Virus record (IMG/VR): IMGVR_UViG_3300042923_000430
Location: 1-41,959 of that record
DNA length: 41,959 nt
DNA from: a virus
Direction: 5' to 3' (one strand)
The notes beneath the pieces were generated by a model that saw only the letters and a list, made by a program, of their open reading frames with translations, was not told where the DNA came from and searched no databases. Shown piece by piece: positions 5,754-15,140 of this stretch (within the stretch, counting starts at the first letter, position 1; the number at the start of each line of letters is the position of its first letter). The translations under genes were made by a program, and so were the position numbers.

Positions 5754-7322
5754 CTAAGGCAGCGGAAAGCAAACGAACCCATTTACAAAACTTAAGTTGG
5801 TGCCCGATACGTATACATCTCCGCTGCTTGCCACGTTAAATAAGCATGCATTTATAAAATCACCTGTGCTACCGTTTTCGTTGGCACCAACAAAACTTAA
5901 ATTAATATTAGGCCTATATCCGACAGGCATATTGAACATATTGCCTGTTTGACTTGCCAATGCTGATATATACATGTAGACTTTTTTGTTTTCGATGAAA
6001 TAATATCCTCTGCCGTGCAATGTGTACCCGGGGTTAGGTGTAAGTGATGTTAATGGGGTTTTTGTATAAACTAAATTATCATTTAGCCCTGTAATTTGAT
6101 TCGCTAAACTGTAGGTTACTGCAGAGCTTGGGACCTTGGCTGTATCGTTTATCTCGGTTGTATGTATCAGGTTGGCTATATCAAATTTATTTGCAAGTGC
6201 CGCCTTTATAGTCTTAATAGACTTTAAAATTTTGCCGAATAAGGTAGCGTGTGTTTCTCCGCTTACTATATTGATATCGCTTTCCGCTTCGGAAAATGTT
6301 ACTGTACTATTCATTGTATCTTCATTGATCTCCGGTAATTGTTCTGCTGGTACTTTTCCGTCTGCTCCAAGTGTAGCAACTCCATTAGCCGTGCCTTTTT
6401 CTGCTTTAGGGATTTTGCTATCGGCATAATTAAATATATCTTGCGCTTTTCCTTGCGGATCGTATACGTTTGCCGTCATATCTCCTGCACCTGTACCATC
6501 TGCGCCCTTTAGGTTTGGAGTATCAAAGCTTCCGTCTGCATCTGTTACAGTAAGGACATAAGCTGTTCCGGTATTTGCTTTCACTTCTACGGACGGGGAT
6601 ACACCGGGTAAGCCTTGAACGCCTTGAATGCCTTGTGTTCCTTGAATACCTTGCTCACCTTGTGGACCTGTTTCGCCTTGAATGCCTTGTATTCCTTGTA
6701 TACCTTGTGGACCTACGAAATCGCCATTAGCAAGTTTTTGCTCAAGTGTTTGAGCTATTTCATTAGCATTGTTTACCGCTTCTGTGTTGTCGGATTGCAT
6801 CTGAGCGAAATCAGTCTGCATGGTATCAAGCAAGGTTTCAGCTTCTTGTGCTATGGTATAGGCTTGCTCTGCTTTTGGGACAGCTTCTTCTACTCTCACA
6901 AGTGCATTGGTTAATGAAGTATACTCCGGCAGATTTTCGAGTTGGCTATCATCGTGAACTGATGGAATGATCTCGATTGGGAATGTAGCACTTGGAAGAG
7001 ACTGTGTAGCATGCATTAATATTATTTCCGCGGTAGCCGTCCCTGACTTCGCCCACATTTGCTGTGTTACTTTTACGATAATGGAATTGCTTCTTACTTC
7101 ATCGGCCGCATTGTTGATTTGTACATTATCGGGTTTAAGCATTTTAAATTTTGCGGTTGTGCCTGCCGGGAACTCCATCACACCGCCTTTGTCATTAATA
7201 AATATCTCCATGTATGTACTGTCAAGCGTGCCTTGCTTGATTCTGAACGGCTCGTTAGGCTTTGAGTTATTGGTGTTGAGATATACTTTAATCGGTGCCG
7301 GTGTAATATTATTTACACTCAT
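5754..7322 (-). CDS. Tail fibre / upper baseplate protein (BppU, collagen-like), variable C-terminus
   Basis: 522 residues from the ATG at 7322 (AAGGAAGG 8 bases upstream; the GTG at 7331 is too close to that site). Residues 1-125 resemble the BppU N-terminal baseplate domain. About 128-200 is coiled coil. 204-240 is a collagen-like run of G-x-Q triplets (GPQGIQGIQGIQGETGPQG...). 250-400 is a shaft region. The C-terminal 105 residues are a strand-rich head with GYRP, likely the host-receptor binder. Residues 403-418 are encoded by the right inverted repeat, so the head is the part exchanged by inversion. Confidence 0.88.
   Translation of the reverse strand: MSVNNITPAPIKVYLNTNNSKPNEPFRIKQGTLDSTYMEIFINDKGGVMEFPAGTTAKFKMLKPDNVQINNAADEVRSNSIIVKVTQQMWAKSGTATAEIILMHATQSLPSATFPIEIIPSVHDDSQLENLPEYTSLTNALVRVEEAVPKAEQAYTIAQEAETLLDTMQTDFAQMQSDNTEAVNNANEIAQTLEQKLANGDFVGPQGIQGIQGIQGETGPQGEQGIQGTQGIQGVQGLPGVSPSVEVKANTGTAYVLTVTDADGSFDTPNLKGADGTGAGDMTANVYDPQGKAQDIFNYADSKIPKAEKGTANGVATLGADGKVPAEQLPEINEDTMNSTVTFSEAESDINIVSGETHATLFGKILKSIKTIKAALANKFDIANLIHTTEINDTAKVPSSAVTYSLANQITGLNDNLVYTKTPLTSLTPNPGYTLHGRGYYFIENKKVYMYISALASQTGNMFNMPVGYRPNINLSFVGANENGSTGDFINACLFNVASSGDVYVSGTNLSFVNGFVCFPLP
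6069..6114 (-). repeat. Right inverted repeat of the fibre inversion cassette
   Basis: It lies inside the fibre gene, coding for YSLANQITGLNDNLV. The 18-bp and 17-bp blocks match 5417-5462 perfectly in inverse orientation. The 652-bp interval between the left edges is the predicted invertible segment. Confidence 0.85.
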
Positions 7323-7479
7323 TTGCTTCACCTTCCTTTTCTTCTATCGTGTCAACCGGTTTTTCGAGGATGCTTGCCGCTAATGCTACTCTTTTAAAGT
7401 TATCTATACCGGTTAAAGCCAAGCCGTCAAGATATGCTATTACTTGTTGCGTTTGCTCCATAGTATATATTGCTTTCAT
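7309..7479 (-). CDS. Small phage protein overlapping the fibre start
   Basis: 56 residues beginning MKAIYTMEQTQQVIAYLDGL and ending with a Glu/Lys-rich tail (EEKEGEANECK). GGAGGTG lies ahead of the ATG at 7479. Its 3' end overlaps the fibre start by 14 bases and contains the fibre's ribosome site, so the two are coupled. Mostly helical; possibly a fibre chaperone by position, but unproven. Confidence 0.75.
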   Translation of the reverse strand: MKAIYTMEQTQQVIAYLDGLALTGIDNFKRVALAASILEKPVDTIEEKEGEANECK

Positions 7480-7489
7480 GTTTCACCTC

Positions 7490-9583
7490 CTAAGTTTGAT
7501 CACTTCCGTCTATTGCGCCTAATGTTGTAAGTGCGGTAACGAGAGCATTAAAACGAGTGGCAAGGTTCTGCAAATTAACACTTGCTGGATATACTCTATC
7601 CACCGACTGCCTAAGCACCGGGGTTGCTCCGTAAAGCCCAATGTATGAGCTGTCAATACTTACTCTTGCTCCGTAACTCGTTCCGGGGTAGCCTATAGTG
7701 ATATATCTTTGATACATATATAAATAAGACAGGGATATGGTATTTTTTGCGCCAATATAAATTCGATTAGCTCCATCAAATCCTATTAAGTCAAATGTGC
7801 TGCTTCCGTATTTCGCTTTTAAAGACCCGCTTGGTGCCGTGACTACAATATCTGAATCATCAATACTGACAGCACCGGTAGCAAATAAAGCATTGCCGTT
7901 GGCTAAAATCTTAAACCCCTTACTGTCAATAATTCCGGTATCAAGGTCGATTTTCATGCCAGCCGAACCTGAAGCGTAATTCTTGGACTTGACAATTCCA
8001 GTTGTAACATTGCTACCATTGACTATTGTTTTCCCAGCTGTTTCCAGATCCGAAATAGTTACCAGTCCTGTCAAATCTATCTTACTCGCTGATATTTTTA
8101 TACTTTCGGCGGTTTGGTTAATTTCAGAGATTACCTTTCCTTTTTCAACCCTTAAACTAATCATGTTGGCTTGCTGCGTTATGGTTGATTCAGCAGATGA
8201 TAAGTCTCGATCTATTGCTGCAACGGTAAGCTGTATTTGATCGGCTGTTATATCAAGACTTGCAATGTTTTGGCTTAAATCTGCATTCACCCTTGACACG
8301 GTAGCGGAAATTTCACTGGCTGTCTGCCGGAGTACTGACATATTTTTTTGAATCATCCCAAATACACCGTTTGTCATACCATACAGCTCCGATGTAAACT
8401 TACTTACCATTTCTTCGTTGTCTCGTTTGTACTCGGACGAATATTTGGTAATGGAATTGCCTATCTTTTTTGTAGTTTCATTAACCTTTTCAACCTTTTG
8501 TTCTATCTCGGTTAATCTGCCTTTAAGGGTGGGTTTCAGTGTGCCAAACTCAACCTTTTTAAACTTAAGCGTAAGGCAATCTAATTGATAGGCTGTTACC
8601 TGTGTTAAAAGGTCTACTCTCATATCAGGATGTTTTACATGGACCGTATCACCGATTTCAACCACACCGTCAAGGTGAGCTTCTAAATCATAATTAATCT
8701 GAGGATATTGATTAATGTTTAGATATTGTTGTGCTTGGCTCCGAAGGTCACCGATAACAAGATTATTATATGTTGCCTTTGCGATAGCTAGGTCCGACTG
8801 TGCAGCCGTAAGGTCTGATTGCGTCTGCGTAAGCAATCCTTGTGTAGTTGCCTTTTCTTCTCCGAGTGCTGTTATTTCATCCTCTATTAACGGTATTTGT
8901 GCTTCGATTTTAGCCTTTTCTTTTAGTTCGGGCTCTGTATTACCTAATTGATTATAACGTGTCTGCAATGAGGATATTTCGGCTTCAAGACTAGCAACCG
9001 AAGAATCATAAGCCGGTATTCTTGCTGTTAGAATTGTTACTGAGTTTTTCAAGGAAGTTACCAAGGAGTCGTTTAGGCTGATGGCTTCATCCAGTAACTC
9101 GGCTTCATCTTCGAGCGATTCTGTTAAGTCAAATTCAATCGTTTTGACATATTCTTTTTGGTAAGGGCTTACCACGGAAAGATATCCTTCTGGCAAGGTC
9201 GAACCATTATATCCTACCGGAATTAATTTGGTTACGACATCATCCCAATTTGAATCTATCTCACAATGTTCAAGGTTTTTACCGTGAGATATCACAACGC
9301 CCCGGTCCGTACCCACCGAAGTGCTTTCTTGATAGCACAGCCATGCCTTAACTTCTATCGTAGTTCCAGTGATTGGGTTATGTATCCGGTACCCTTTCTT
9401 TCCGGTTAAAGTATCAACCAGCAGAACATTATCCTGAATCAAAAACTCCGCATATTTCAGCGGAGCTTCCAGTTCGAGATATTCTTCTTCGTTCGTTTTG
9501 GTTATGGCTGCGTTTATCGGTTTTACAATAATCTCGCCATTGGTTGCATAATTGGTGTCGGCGGCTTTAAATACTTTAATCAT
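7490..9583 (-). CDS. Tail-tip protein / tail-associated lysin-like (Prophage_tail family)
   Basis: About 697 residues from the ATG at 9583, which overlaps the Dit stop as ATGA; an ATG 6 bases earlier is too close to the ribosome site. The N-terminal 370 residues resemble the gp27-like hub domain of Tal/gp18-type proteins (KTNEEEYLELEAPL, GYRIHNPITG), with an inserted coiled coil of about 60-70 residues (SLEAEISSLQTRYNQL...). A long strand/helix middle and a fibre-like C-terminus follow. It sits between Dit and the fibre, the standard Tal position. I see no clear catalytic motif, so enzymatic activity is uncertain. Confidence 0.88.
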   Translation of the reverse strand: MIKVFKAADTNYATNGEIIVKPINAAITKTNEEEYLELEAPLKYAEFLIQDNVLLVDTLTGKKGYRIHNPITGTTIEVKAWLCYQESTSVGTDRGVVISHGKNLEHCEIDSNWDDVVTKLIPVGYNGSTLPEGYLSVVSPYQKEYVKTIEFDLTESLEDEAELLDEAISLNDSLVTSLKNSVTILTARIPAYDSSVASLEAEISSLQTRYNQLGNTEPELKEKAKIEAQIPLIEDEITALGEEKATTQGLLTQTQSDLTAAQSDLAIAKATYNNLVIGDLRSQAQQYLNINQYPQINYDLEAHLDGVVEIGDTVHVKHPDMRVDLLTQVTAYQLDCLTLKFKKVEFGTLKPTLKGRLTEIEQKVEKVNETTKKIGNSITKYSSEYKRDNEEMVSKFTSELYGMTNGVFGMIQKNMSVLRQTASEISATVSRVNADLSQNIASLDITADQIQLTVAAIDRDLSSAESTITQQANMISLRVEKGKVISEINQTAESIKISASKIDLTGLVTISDLETAGKTIVNGSNVTTGIVKSKNYASGSAGMKIDLDTGIIDSKGFKILANGNALFATGAVSIDDSDIVVTAPSGSLKAKYGSSTFDLIGFDGANRIYIGAKNTISLSYLYMYQRYITIGYPGTSYGARVSIDSSYIGLYGATPVLRQSVDRVYPASVNLQNLATRFNALVTALTTLGAIDGSDQT

Positions 9584-10242
9584 CGCCATCTACTCCTTAC
9601 AAGCGTTTTAACATTGGTTACATTGCCGGTAAAGCTAAGTTCATTTTCTCCCGGGGCAAACCTCGGAAAGTTTCCAACCATAACCCTGTTTTGCATGATG
9701 AGTCCTTTATAGGCCTCTTGTTCTTCACTGTCCAATGTTATGTACTCGCTGATGGTTACGCTGCATGCTTTTATGCCGTTAATTAACACATCTGCTGCGC
9801 CGGATCCGTAGATAGTCATAAGAGGCAGACAATCAACATTCCCTTGATTTATCAACATCCTTGATTCAGTTTCTTCTTCGCCGGTAGCGTGTTTGTATGG
9901 TTGGACCAAGAAATTAACCGTTGCCTTTCTAAATCTCAAAGCCCTCTCGTAGTCAATCTGTTCTAGGATAAAGGCATCATAATACTTGTCTAATTCATTG
10001 CTTAGAATAAGTTTTCCGGCTCCGCCTAGCCAATCTAAAACCCTGTTGATATCTGTATCTTTTAGCCCGATCGGTATGGGCTTTTCATATGCCTTATACC
10101 CTAACAACTCCACCCTAGTATTATCGTTTCCGTCAACCTCAATTAAGTTGTATCTCCCCGGAGGCTTTATTATCGGCGGTATATTTTCCACGATTATGCC
10201 CATATCATCCGATCTGATATCGTTAAATATAAAATAGCTCAT
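9580..10242 (-). CDS. Distal tail protein (Dit, Sipho_tail family)
   Basis: 220 residues: MSYFIFNDIRSDDMGIIVEN, then IPIGLKDTDINRVLDWL, LDKYYDAFI and a C-terminal galectin-like half. This is the family's usual order of an N-terminal belt domain followed by the galectin fold. The hexameric ring joins the tail tube to the tip. It lies between tape measure and Tal as in other siphoviruses, with AGGAGGTG before the ATG and ATGA coupling to Tal. Confidence 0.9.
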   Translation of the reverse strand: MSYFIFNDIRSDDMGIIVENIPPIIKPPGRYNLIEVDGNDNTRVELLGYKAYEKPIPIGLKDTDINRVLDWLGGAGKLILSNELDKYYDAFILEQIDYERALRFRKATVNFLVQPYKHATGEEETESRMLINQGNVDCLPLMTIYGSGAADVLINGIKACSVTISEYITLDSEEQEAYKGLIMQNRVMVGNFPRFAPGENELSFTGNVTNVKTLVRSRWR

Positions 10243-10252
10243 GTCGCACCTC

Positions 10253-13200
10253 CTACTTAAGCATTCTATTTACTTTGTTCTCCACCAAGGTTCCAACCAC
10301 TTTGTCGTTTACCATTATTGCAAGATTAGCTTTTTTAAATGCCGAAACAAGGGCGGTTTCCATCTGCGTATAGTCCATTTCGATTTTTGACGGAACATTA
10401 CTACCGTACTGTGGGATATTTCCATATCGGTTTTCTACCACATTGGAGTTCGCCAAATCCCTATTCATTGTTTCTAATCCGGTTGTGGTTGCATAGCTCT
10501 GCAATAGCTTTTTGATCTTCTCTTCGCTTGCCTTAACTTCGTCATATTTTAAAGCATTGAGAAGTTTCAACTCGGTCAGATCCTCTTCGTAAATATCCTT
10601 TGCGTTTTGGATAGCAAGGTCTTTTTTGTCTGCAAGGTACTCTTTGTATTCTGCCTGCTTATCATTGAGGGATTCTTTTTCAAGCTCTTGCTCTTCCTTT
10701 AAGGCTTCCATTTTCAAACGGTATCTTTCGTCAATGGCATCCTTTTCATTTTCGTATGCAAGGTCGGTGGCTTCCTTTTCTTTCTCCTGCGCCTCTTTGA
10801 GTGAATCGATTTTTGCATCGTAAGTATCGTTAATGGTATCTTTTTGAGTTTCAAGGATGTCGACTTGTAATTCTCTCTCGTTTTTAAGTCTATCCCTTGC
10901 AAGCTCTTCTTCGTAATCTGTGAGTTCTTTCTGAGCCGCCAGCCTATCTTCCACCGTTGAAGCGGTAGAAATCTTTGCTTGTAACTCTGCCTTTTTATCT
11001 GCTTCTTGTCTCAGTCTAAGCACTTCATCTTCCGCTTTTTGTTGTGCATTAATTCCGTCAATTTCATCCTGTACCGATTTAAGTTCTTTGTACCGGTCTT
11101 CGTCAACGTTCTTCATTTTTTCGAGATACTCTTCGTCAATGAGTTTTAGCTTTTTTTGGTGAGATTTTTCTAGAACTTCGAGCTCCTTGTCCTGTGCCTT
11201 TTCTACTGCATCGACTTGGGCTTGCTGTGACTTTTCAAAAGCTTTTTCTTCCGCTCTTTGCCTTTTTTCAAGGTCTTTGTATTCATCATCATATAAATCA
11301 TTAACGGCTTGGATTCTATCCTCTACTGATGTTATTTCGGCCTCTGATTGAGTTTCTAGCGCGCCTTGCAATTTGTTTGTAAGCCTGTCGATGGCGTTTC
11401 CGGCAGCATCTAAAGCAGAGTTATCCCTAATGTATTTTGTTGTTTCGTTCCATGTTTCGCCAAGCTCTGATACTTGGTTTTCTGCGGCTTCTATATCTGT
11501 ATTTAATTCTCTTATTCTTTGAGATACCGCCATTGCAGAGTCGCCTACATTTTTATTGGCATTATAAAACTCTTTTTCAGACTTTGTTAACCAGACATAG
11601 CCTTTGTTTCCAAGATCGATAACTTCGCTCCATGTTTCATACAGCTTGCTGTATTCTTTTTCCTTTTCTATGCGTTCGGCGTACATATCATTGATAGATT
11701 GTTCTGTTTGATACTTTTCCTTGGCTATTTCGCTTAGAGTTTCCTGTGCAGCTTGAACCTCTGCATACTTAAGGCTTGACGTTATAAGTTTATCAACTTC
11801 ATCCCGCTGTTTTCCTAGTAGGCCTGTTTGCTCGTCTATGGTTAAATTAAGATCGGGCATAGCCTTATTTAACTGCTCTACCAGTACAGCCATTTCCTGT
11901 TTTTCACTGTTGGTCTTTTTCTCTGCTTCTGCCAAGTCATACAGTTTATCATTTAGTGACTGGATAGCTCCATATTCATCTTTAATTGATTTAAGGTTTT
12001 CTTCTCGTGTCTCCTTGTTTTTCTGTATGCTTTCGTTTAATTTGTCAAATGCACTTATTGTCTCTTCGGTTGTTTTAGTTGCTTCGTTTGCGCTTTGGGT
12101 ATATGTATATAGGGCGGCTCCAAGCCCAATTACTGCACTTGCTATCGCACCTATAACGTTCGCCTTGCTCGCTACATTGAAAGCTGTTTGTGCAGCCGTG
12201 GCGGCTTGCGTGGTAGTGGTCAAGGTTTGATATGCGTTTATAGCAAACACAATTCCATCAGAAGCTTTCTTGGCGATTATTGCCGTACCAATACCTTTTA
12301 ATCCGGATATAAGTAAATCTGCATTATCAACTACCCATATAAGACTATCTACTACATCCTCGAGTGCCCCACCGGCGAAGTCTGCAAATTCATCATCAGC
12401 ATCACCAATTTTATCAGTTATTTTCCCGAGCGCTTCTGTTACTGCAGGAGCCATTTCTACGGCTACTTTTCGCTTAGAAATTTCAAATTGCTGGCTCAAT
12501 CTTTGGAGTGCATCGTCTGTCTGTCCGAGTCCTTGCAGTGTCTCGGTTGAGAGGACAGCACCCATGTCTCTAGCTTCTTTGGCAAACTCGGCAACTTTTT
12601 GGCTTCCCACCTCAATAAGAGGATTAAGGTCTTGCGCTGACCGTCCGAATAACTGCATAGCCAAGGCGTCTCGCTCCGTTTCATTCGCCATCTTTCCAAG
12701 TGCATCAATAGCAGACCAAAACACCGCACCGGAATCTTTTAGCTGTCCGTTGGTGTCTGTAACTTCTAAGCCTAACTGCCTATAAGCATCAACATATAAT
12801 TCGGTTCCCTGCTTTGCGCTGTTCATTGACCGGACATTTCTAGCCATTGTAGCAGTAATAGTTTCGAGTGAAGTATCTGTAAGCTCTGCCATGTAATTTA
12901 ATTCCTGCAGGGTATCAGTGGCAATTCCGGTTTGAGTTGACATGGTCATGATGTTATCTGCATAGGCTGCGGATTCTTTAACTACATCGACTAAGGCTCT
13001 GCCTCCGTCTCGGATAGCGTTAAATAGGCTTTTTACGCCTTGTATAATAGCGTCACCGGCAAGGTTGGCTTTTAACACATCACCAAACTTTAGAGTCTCT
13101 TCCTTGGTATTTTTAACCTCTTTCCCGAATTCATCTATGGATTTCGCTGTCTTATCGGTGGAATTTTCCGCCTCTCTCATGTACTTTTCGTTCTCGTTCA

Positions 13201-13540
13201 GTTCACGATTTATTTTTGTGAGTTCGGAATAGGCATTGTTTAACTTGATCTTCCAATCCTGCGCCTGTTTGGAGTTTTCTCCGTATTCTTTGGTGACTCC
13301 GTCCAGTGCGCCTCTTAATAACGCAAGCTTCTTCTCTTGCTCGGACTGTTGCTTTGTATAGATTTCATTTTTTGCCCGTAGAGCATCAAGCGAATTAGCA
13401 TTTCCATCGAATTCTGATGATACCGCCTTTAACTCACTTTTCAACACAGTCATAGACTTGCTTACGTTGCCTATCGCCTGCCTATACTCTTTCTCACCAT
13501 CCAGCGTTATTCTTGCGCCTATGTTTGGTTTTCCTTCCAT
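10253..13540 (-). CDS. Tail tape measure protein
   Basis: 1095 residues. N-terminal coiled coil (MTVLKSELKAVSSEFDG..., about 20-130), a conserved DTLQELNYMAELT-type TMP region (about 200-390), hydrophobic stretches about 395-475, then a very long charged Glu/Lys coiled coil (about 735-1010). By the family rule of about 1.5 A per residue this implies a tail of roughly 160 nm. It sets tail length and is probably released at DNA entry. No muralytic domain seen. Confidence 0.95.
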   Translation of the reverse strand: MEGKPNIGARITLDGEKEYRQAIGNVSKSMTVLKSELKAVSSEFDGNANSLDALRAKNEIYTKQQSEQEKKLALLRGALDGVTKEYGENSKQAQDWKIKLNNAYSELTKINRELNENEKYMREAENSTDKTAKSIDEFGKEVKNTKEETLKFGDVLKANLAGDAIIQGVKSLFNAIRDGGRALVDVVKESAAYADNIMTMSTQTGIATDTLQELNYMAELTDTSLETITATMARNVRSMNSAKQGTELYVDAYRQLGLEVTDTNGQLKDSGAVFWSAIDALGKMANETERDALAMQLFGRSAQDLNPLIEVGSQKVAEFAKEARDMGAVLSTETLQGLGQTDDALQRLSQQFEISKRKVAVEMAPAVTEALGKITDKIGDADDEFADFAGGALEDVVDSLIWVVDNADLLISGLKGIGTAIIAKKASDGIVFAINAYQTLTTTTQAATAAQTAFNVASKANVIGAIASAVIGLGAALYTYTQSANEATKTTEETISAFDKLNESIQKNKETREENLKSIKDEYGAIQSLNDKLYDLAEAEKKTNSEKQEMAVLVEQLNKAMPDLNLTIDEQTGLLGKQRDEVDKLITSSLKYAEVQAAQETLSEIAKEKYQTEQSINDMYAERIEKEKEYSKLYETWSEVIDLGNKGYVWLTKSEKEFYNANKNVGDSAMAVSQRIRELNTDIEAAENQVSELGETWNETTKYIRDNSALDAAGNAIDRLTNKLQGALETQSEAEITSVEDRIQAVNDLYDDEYKDLEKRQRAEEKAFEKSQQAQVDAVEKAQDKELEVLEKSHQKKLKLIDEEYLEKMKNVDEDRYKELKSVQDEIDGINAQQKAEDEVLRLRQEADKKAELQAKISTASTVEDRLAAQKELTDYEEELARDRLKNERELQVDILETQKDTINDTYDAKIDSLKEAQEKEKEATDLAYENEKDAIDERYRLKMEALKEEQELEKESLNDKQAEYKEYLADKKDLAIQNAKDIYEEDLTELKLLNALKYDEVKASEEKIKKLLQSYATTTGLETMNRDLANSNVVENRYGNIPQYGSNVPSKIEMDYTQMETALVSAFKKANLAIMVNDKVVGTLVENKVNRMLK

Positions 13541-13550
13541 GTTATCCCTC

Positions 13551-14042
13551 CTAAATTACGTCATCTATATTGACTTCTTTATCTGCTTTAATCCATCCCA
13601 TTTCAAAGGAGTGTTCTTTAAACAGCGTGTTTATTTCGCTTAATGTCATTCCCCATGCTTGCTCGTCACTCTTTTTTAGTATCACTGTAGCTATGTAAAA
13701 ATGTCTTTCAATATTAATGAATTCAAATTCGTTTTTGACTTCCCCTTTTTTCTCGCCATCATAAGGCTTGGACATTAACTGGTTTATATATGTCTGTATC
13801 AGCAACGTGCTGTAATAGTCTAATTTATCATCTTCCACATCAATCATTTGCCCTGTCAGATACTTAAGCAGGACTCTGATAGCATCTTTTTGGTATCTTT
13901 TCTTATATAAAAAACTGATTAATTCCGGTAGAGGAATTTTGGTTTTATCTTGTAATTCATCTATGACATCAAGGGTATATCTTAAGTTGTAGGTTTCGTT
14001 ATTAATTTCGATAGTAGTACTAATCGGCTTTAAATATCTCAT
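13551..14042 (-). CDS. Tail assembly chaperone
   Basis: 163 residues between the major tail protein and the tape measure, the invariant position of gpG/gpGT-type chaperones. N-terminal half: MRYLKPISTTIEINNETYNL, VIDELQDKTKIPLPELISFL. C-terminal half has WGMTLSEINTLFKEHSFEMGW, resembling the T part usually reached by a -1 frameshift. Here both halves lie in one continuous frame, so no frameshift seems needed. Confidence 0.8.
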   Translation of the reverse strand: MRYLKPISTTIEINNETYNLRYTLDVIDELQDKTKIPLPELISFLYKKRYQKDAIRVLLKYLTGQMIDVEDDKLDYYSTLLIQTYINQLMSKPYDGEKKGEVKNEFEFINIERHFYIATVILKKSDEQAWGMTLSEINTLFKEHSFEMGWIKADKEVNIDDVI

Positions 14043-14062
14043 AAATCCTCCTAAAAAGAGAA

Positions 14063-14082
14063 GGGAGAGGTTCCCCCCTCCC
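14063..14082 (-). terminator. Leftward attenuator after the major tail protein
   Basis: GGGAG-A-GG / CC-C-CTCCC with a TTCC loop, followed on the minus strand by TTCTCTTTTT. Partial termination here would make the major tail protein more abundant than downstream products. Confidence 0.75.
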
Positions 14083-14088
14083 TATGTA

Positions 14089-14634
14089 TTACGGTGTAGT
14101 TACAATTCCGGCTTTCTCGTCAAGATATGCCTTTGCTAATGCTAATGTTGCAAAGCTGTTTTCTTTCTTCCAGTCTCCGTTGTCCAGAGCCATGATCGTG
14201 CCTGTCATTGTCGGGGTTGAAAATGACGTATTTTCGCCCTTGGTCTGATTAGTCTCGGATGGCTCGGCAAACTGTACCTTTGGTACCCAAATTGCCCTAA
14301 ACTTCTGTGCTCCATCCTTTTTACTGATGCAAATAAACCCTATTCCGACATATGGGTTGTTGTCGTTTCCATTTGCTGTGAGTTCTCCTGTCTCTGTATC
14401 AATAGAATGCCCTAATAATTCCGTCTGAATGGTGTCGTTTAAGTCATCGACTCCTAATGTTATAGTACCCTCTCGGAATGACTTATCCGATTCTACGATT
14501 TTATCATCCGCGGGAAGTTTCGCTTCATTGAACTGAATGGATAAATCGGCTTGGATTGCATACGCCAATCTGCCGCTCTTAGGTGTTTCTCCTGCGCCTT
14601 TGTAGACTAAATACTGTAAACCTATTTTAGCCAT
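14089..14634 (-). CDS. Major tail (tube) protein
   Basis: 181 residues: MAKIGLQYLVYKGAGETPKS, then LPADDKIVESDKSFREGTIT and YVGIGFICISKKDGAQKFRA. This is the pattern of phi13-type major tail proteins, which polymerise around the tape measure. Followed by an attenuator and the chaperone. Upstream is the HK97-gp10-like gene. Confidence 0.88.
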   Translation of the reverse strand: MAKIGLQYLVYKGAGETPKSGRLAYAIQADLSIQFNEAKLPADDKIVESDKSFREGTITLGVDDLNDTIQTELLGHSIDTETGELTANGNDNNPYVGIGFICISKKDGAQKFRAIWVPKVQFAEPSETNQTKGENTSFSTPTMTGTIMALDNGDWKKENSFATLALAKAYLDEKAGIVTTP

Positions 14635-14651
14635 GTTTATTACCTCTCTTT

Positions 14652-15140
14652 CTATAAATTCTCGATTTCTCTTGTTATTACTTCTTGCATTTTTTCAATT
14701 GCTTTTGTTTCTGTCTGGTTAATAGCCGGCCTGAGAAATGGTGTCTTTTTTCTGACGGATGAGCCGCTTTCTACAGCTCGAGCCAATAATTGATTTGGTA
14801 AGCCCTTTGGGTATGATTTTGTTGGAATACTTCCGTAACCGTGAAAACCCACCTTGACATTAATTACCCCATCGTCCGTTACTCCAACTGGGGTAATTCC
14901 CATATTATCAAGCAAGTCTTTCTTTTGTACTTCTGGGATGCCTTTAAACTTTTCTTCTTTCGATAATTTTCTAAATGTATCCTTGGGAAGCTTGTCGAGA
15001 TTACCTCTAACTTTATCAGCAACGATATCAGCAGCCTCTCTTACTGCTTTCTTCCCTGTCTCAACTGATGTAGCTCCTAGCTTAGAGAGCATTATTTCTA
15101 TTTCGTCACCGCCTGATATTGTAAATTTAGCCAACATCAT
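14652..15140 (-). CDS. HK97 gp10-like tail completion protein
   Basis: About 162 residues. FTISGGDEIEIMLSKLG, KKAVREAADIVADKVRGNLDK and the C-terminal PFLRPAINQTETKAIEKMQE are typical of the HK97-gp10 family that caps the tail or neck. GTG, ATG and ATG follow the AGGTAGG site in succession, so the start is uncertain by up to two codons. Overlaps the previous gene. Confidence 0.82.
   Translation of the reverse strand: MMLAKFTISGGDEIEIMLSKLGATSVETGKKAVREAADIVADKVRGNLDKLPKDTFRKLSKEEKFKGIPEVQKKDLLDNMGITPVGVTDDGVINVKVGFHGYGSIPTKSYPKGLPNQLLARAVESGSSVRKKTPFLRPAINQTETKAIEKMQEVITREIENL

Noticed and set aside
5754-7322. Diversity-generating retroelement acting on the fibre gene
   Set aside because: No reverse transcriptase and no template/variable repeat pair with adenine-specific changes are seen; inverted repeats explain the arrangement better.
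11838-12785. Long plus-strand ORFs opposite the tape measure gene
   Set aside because: They lie wholly antisense to a coiled-coil gene, lack ribosome sites and have low-complexity Ser/Ala-rich translations typical of shadow frames.
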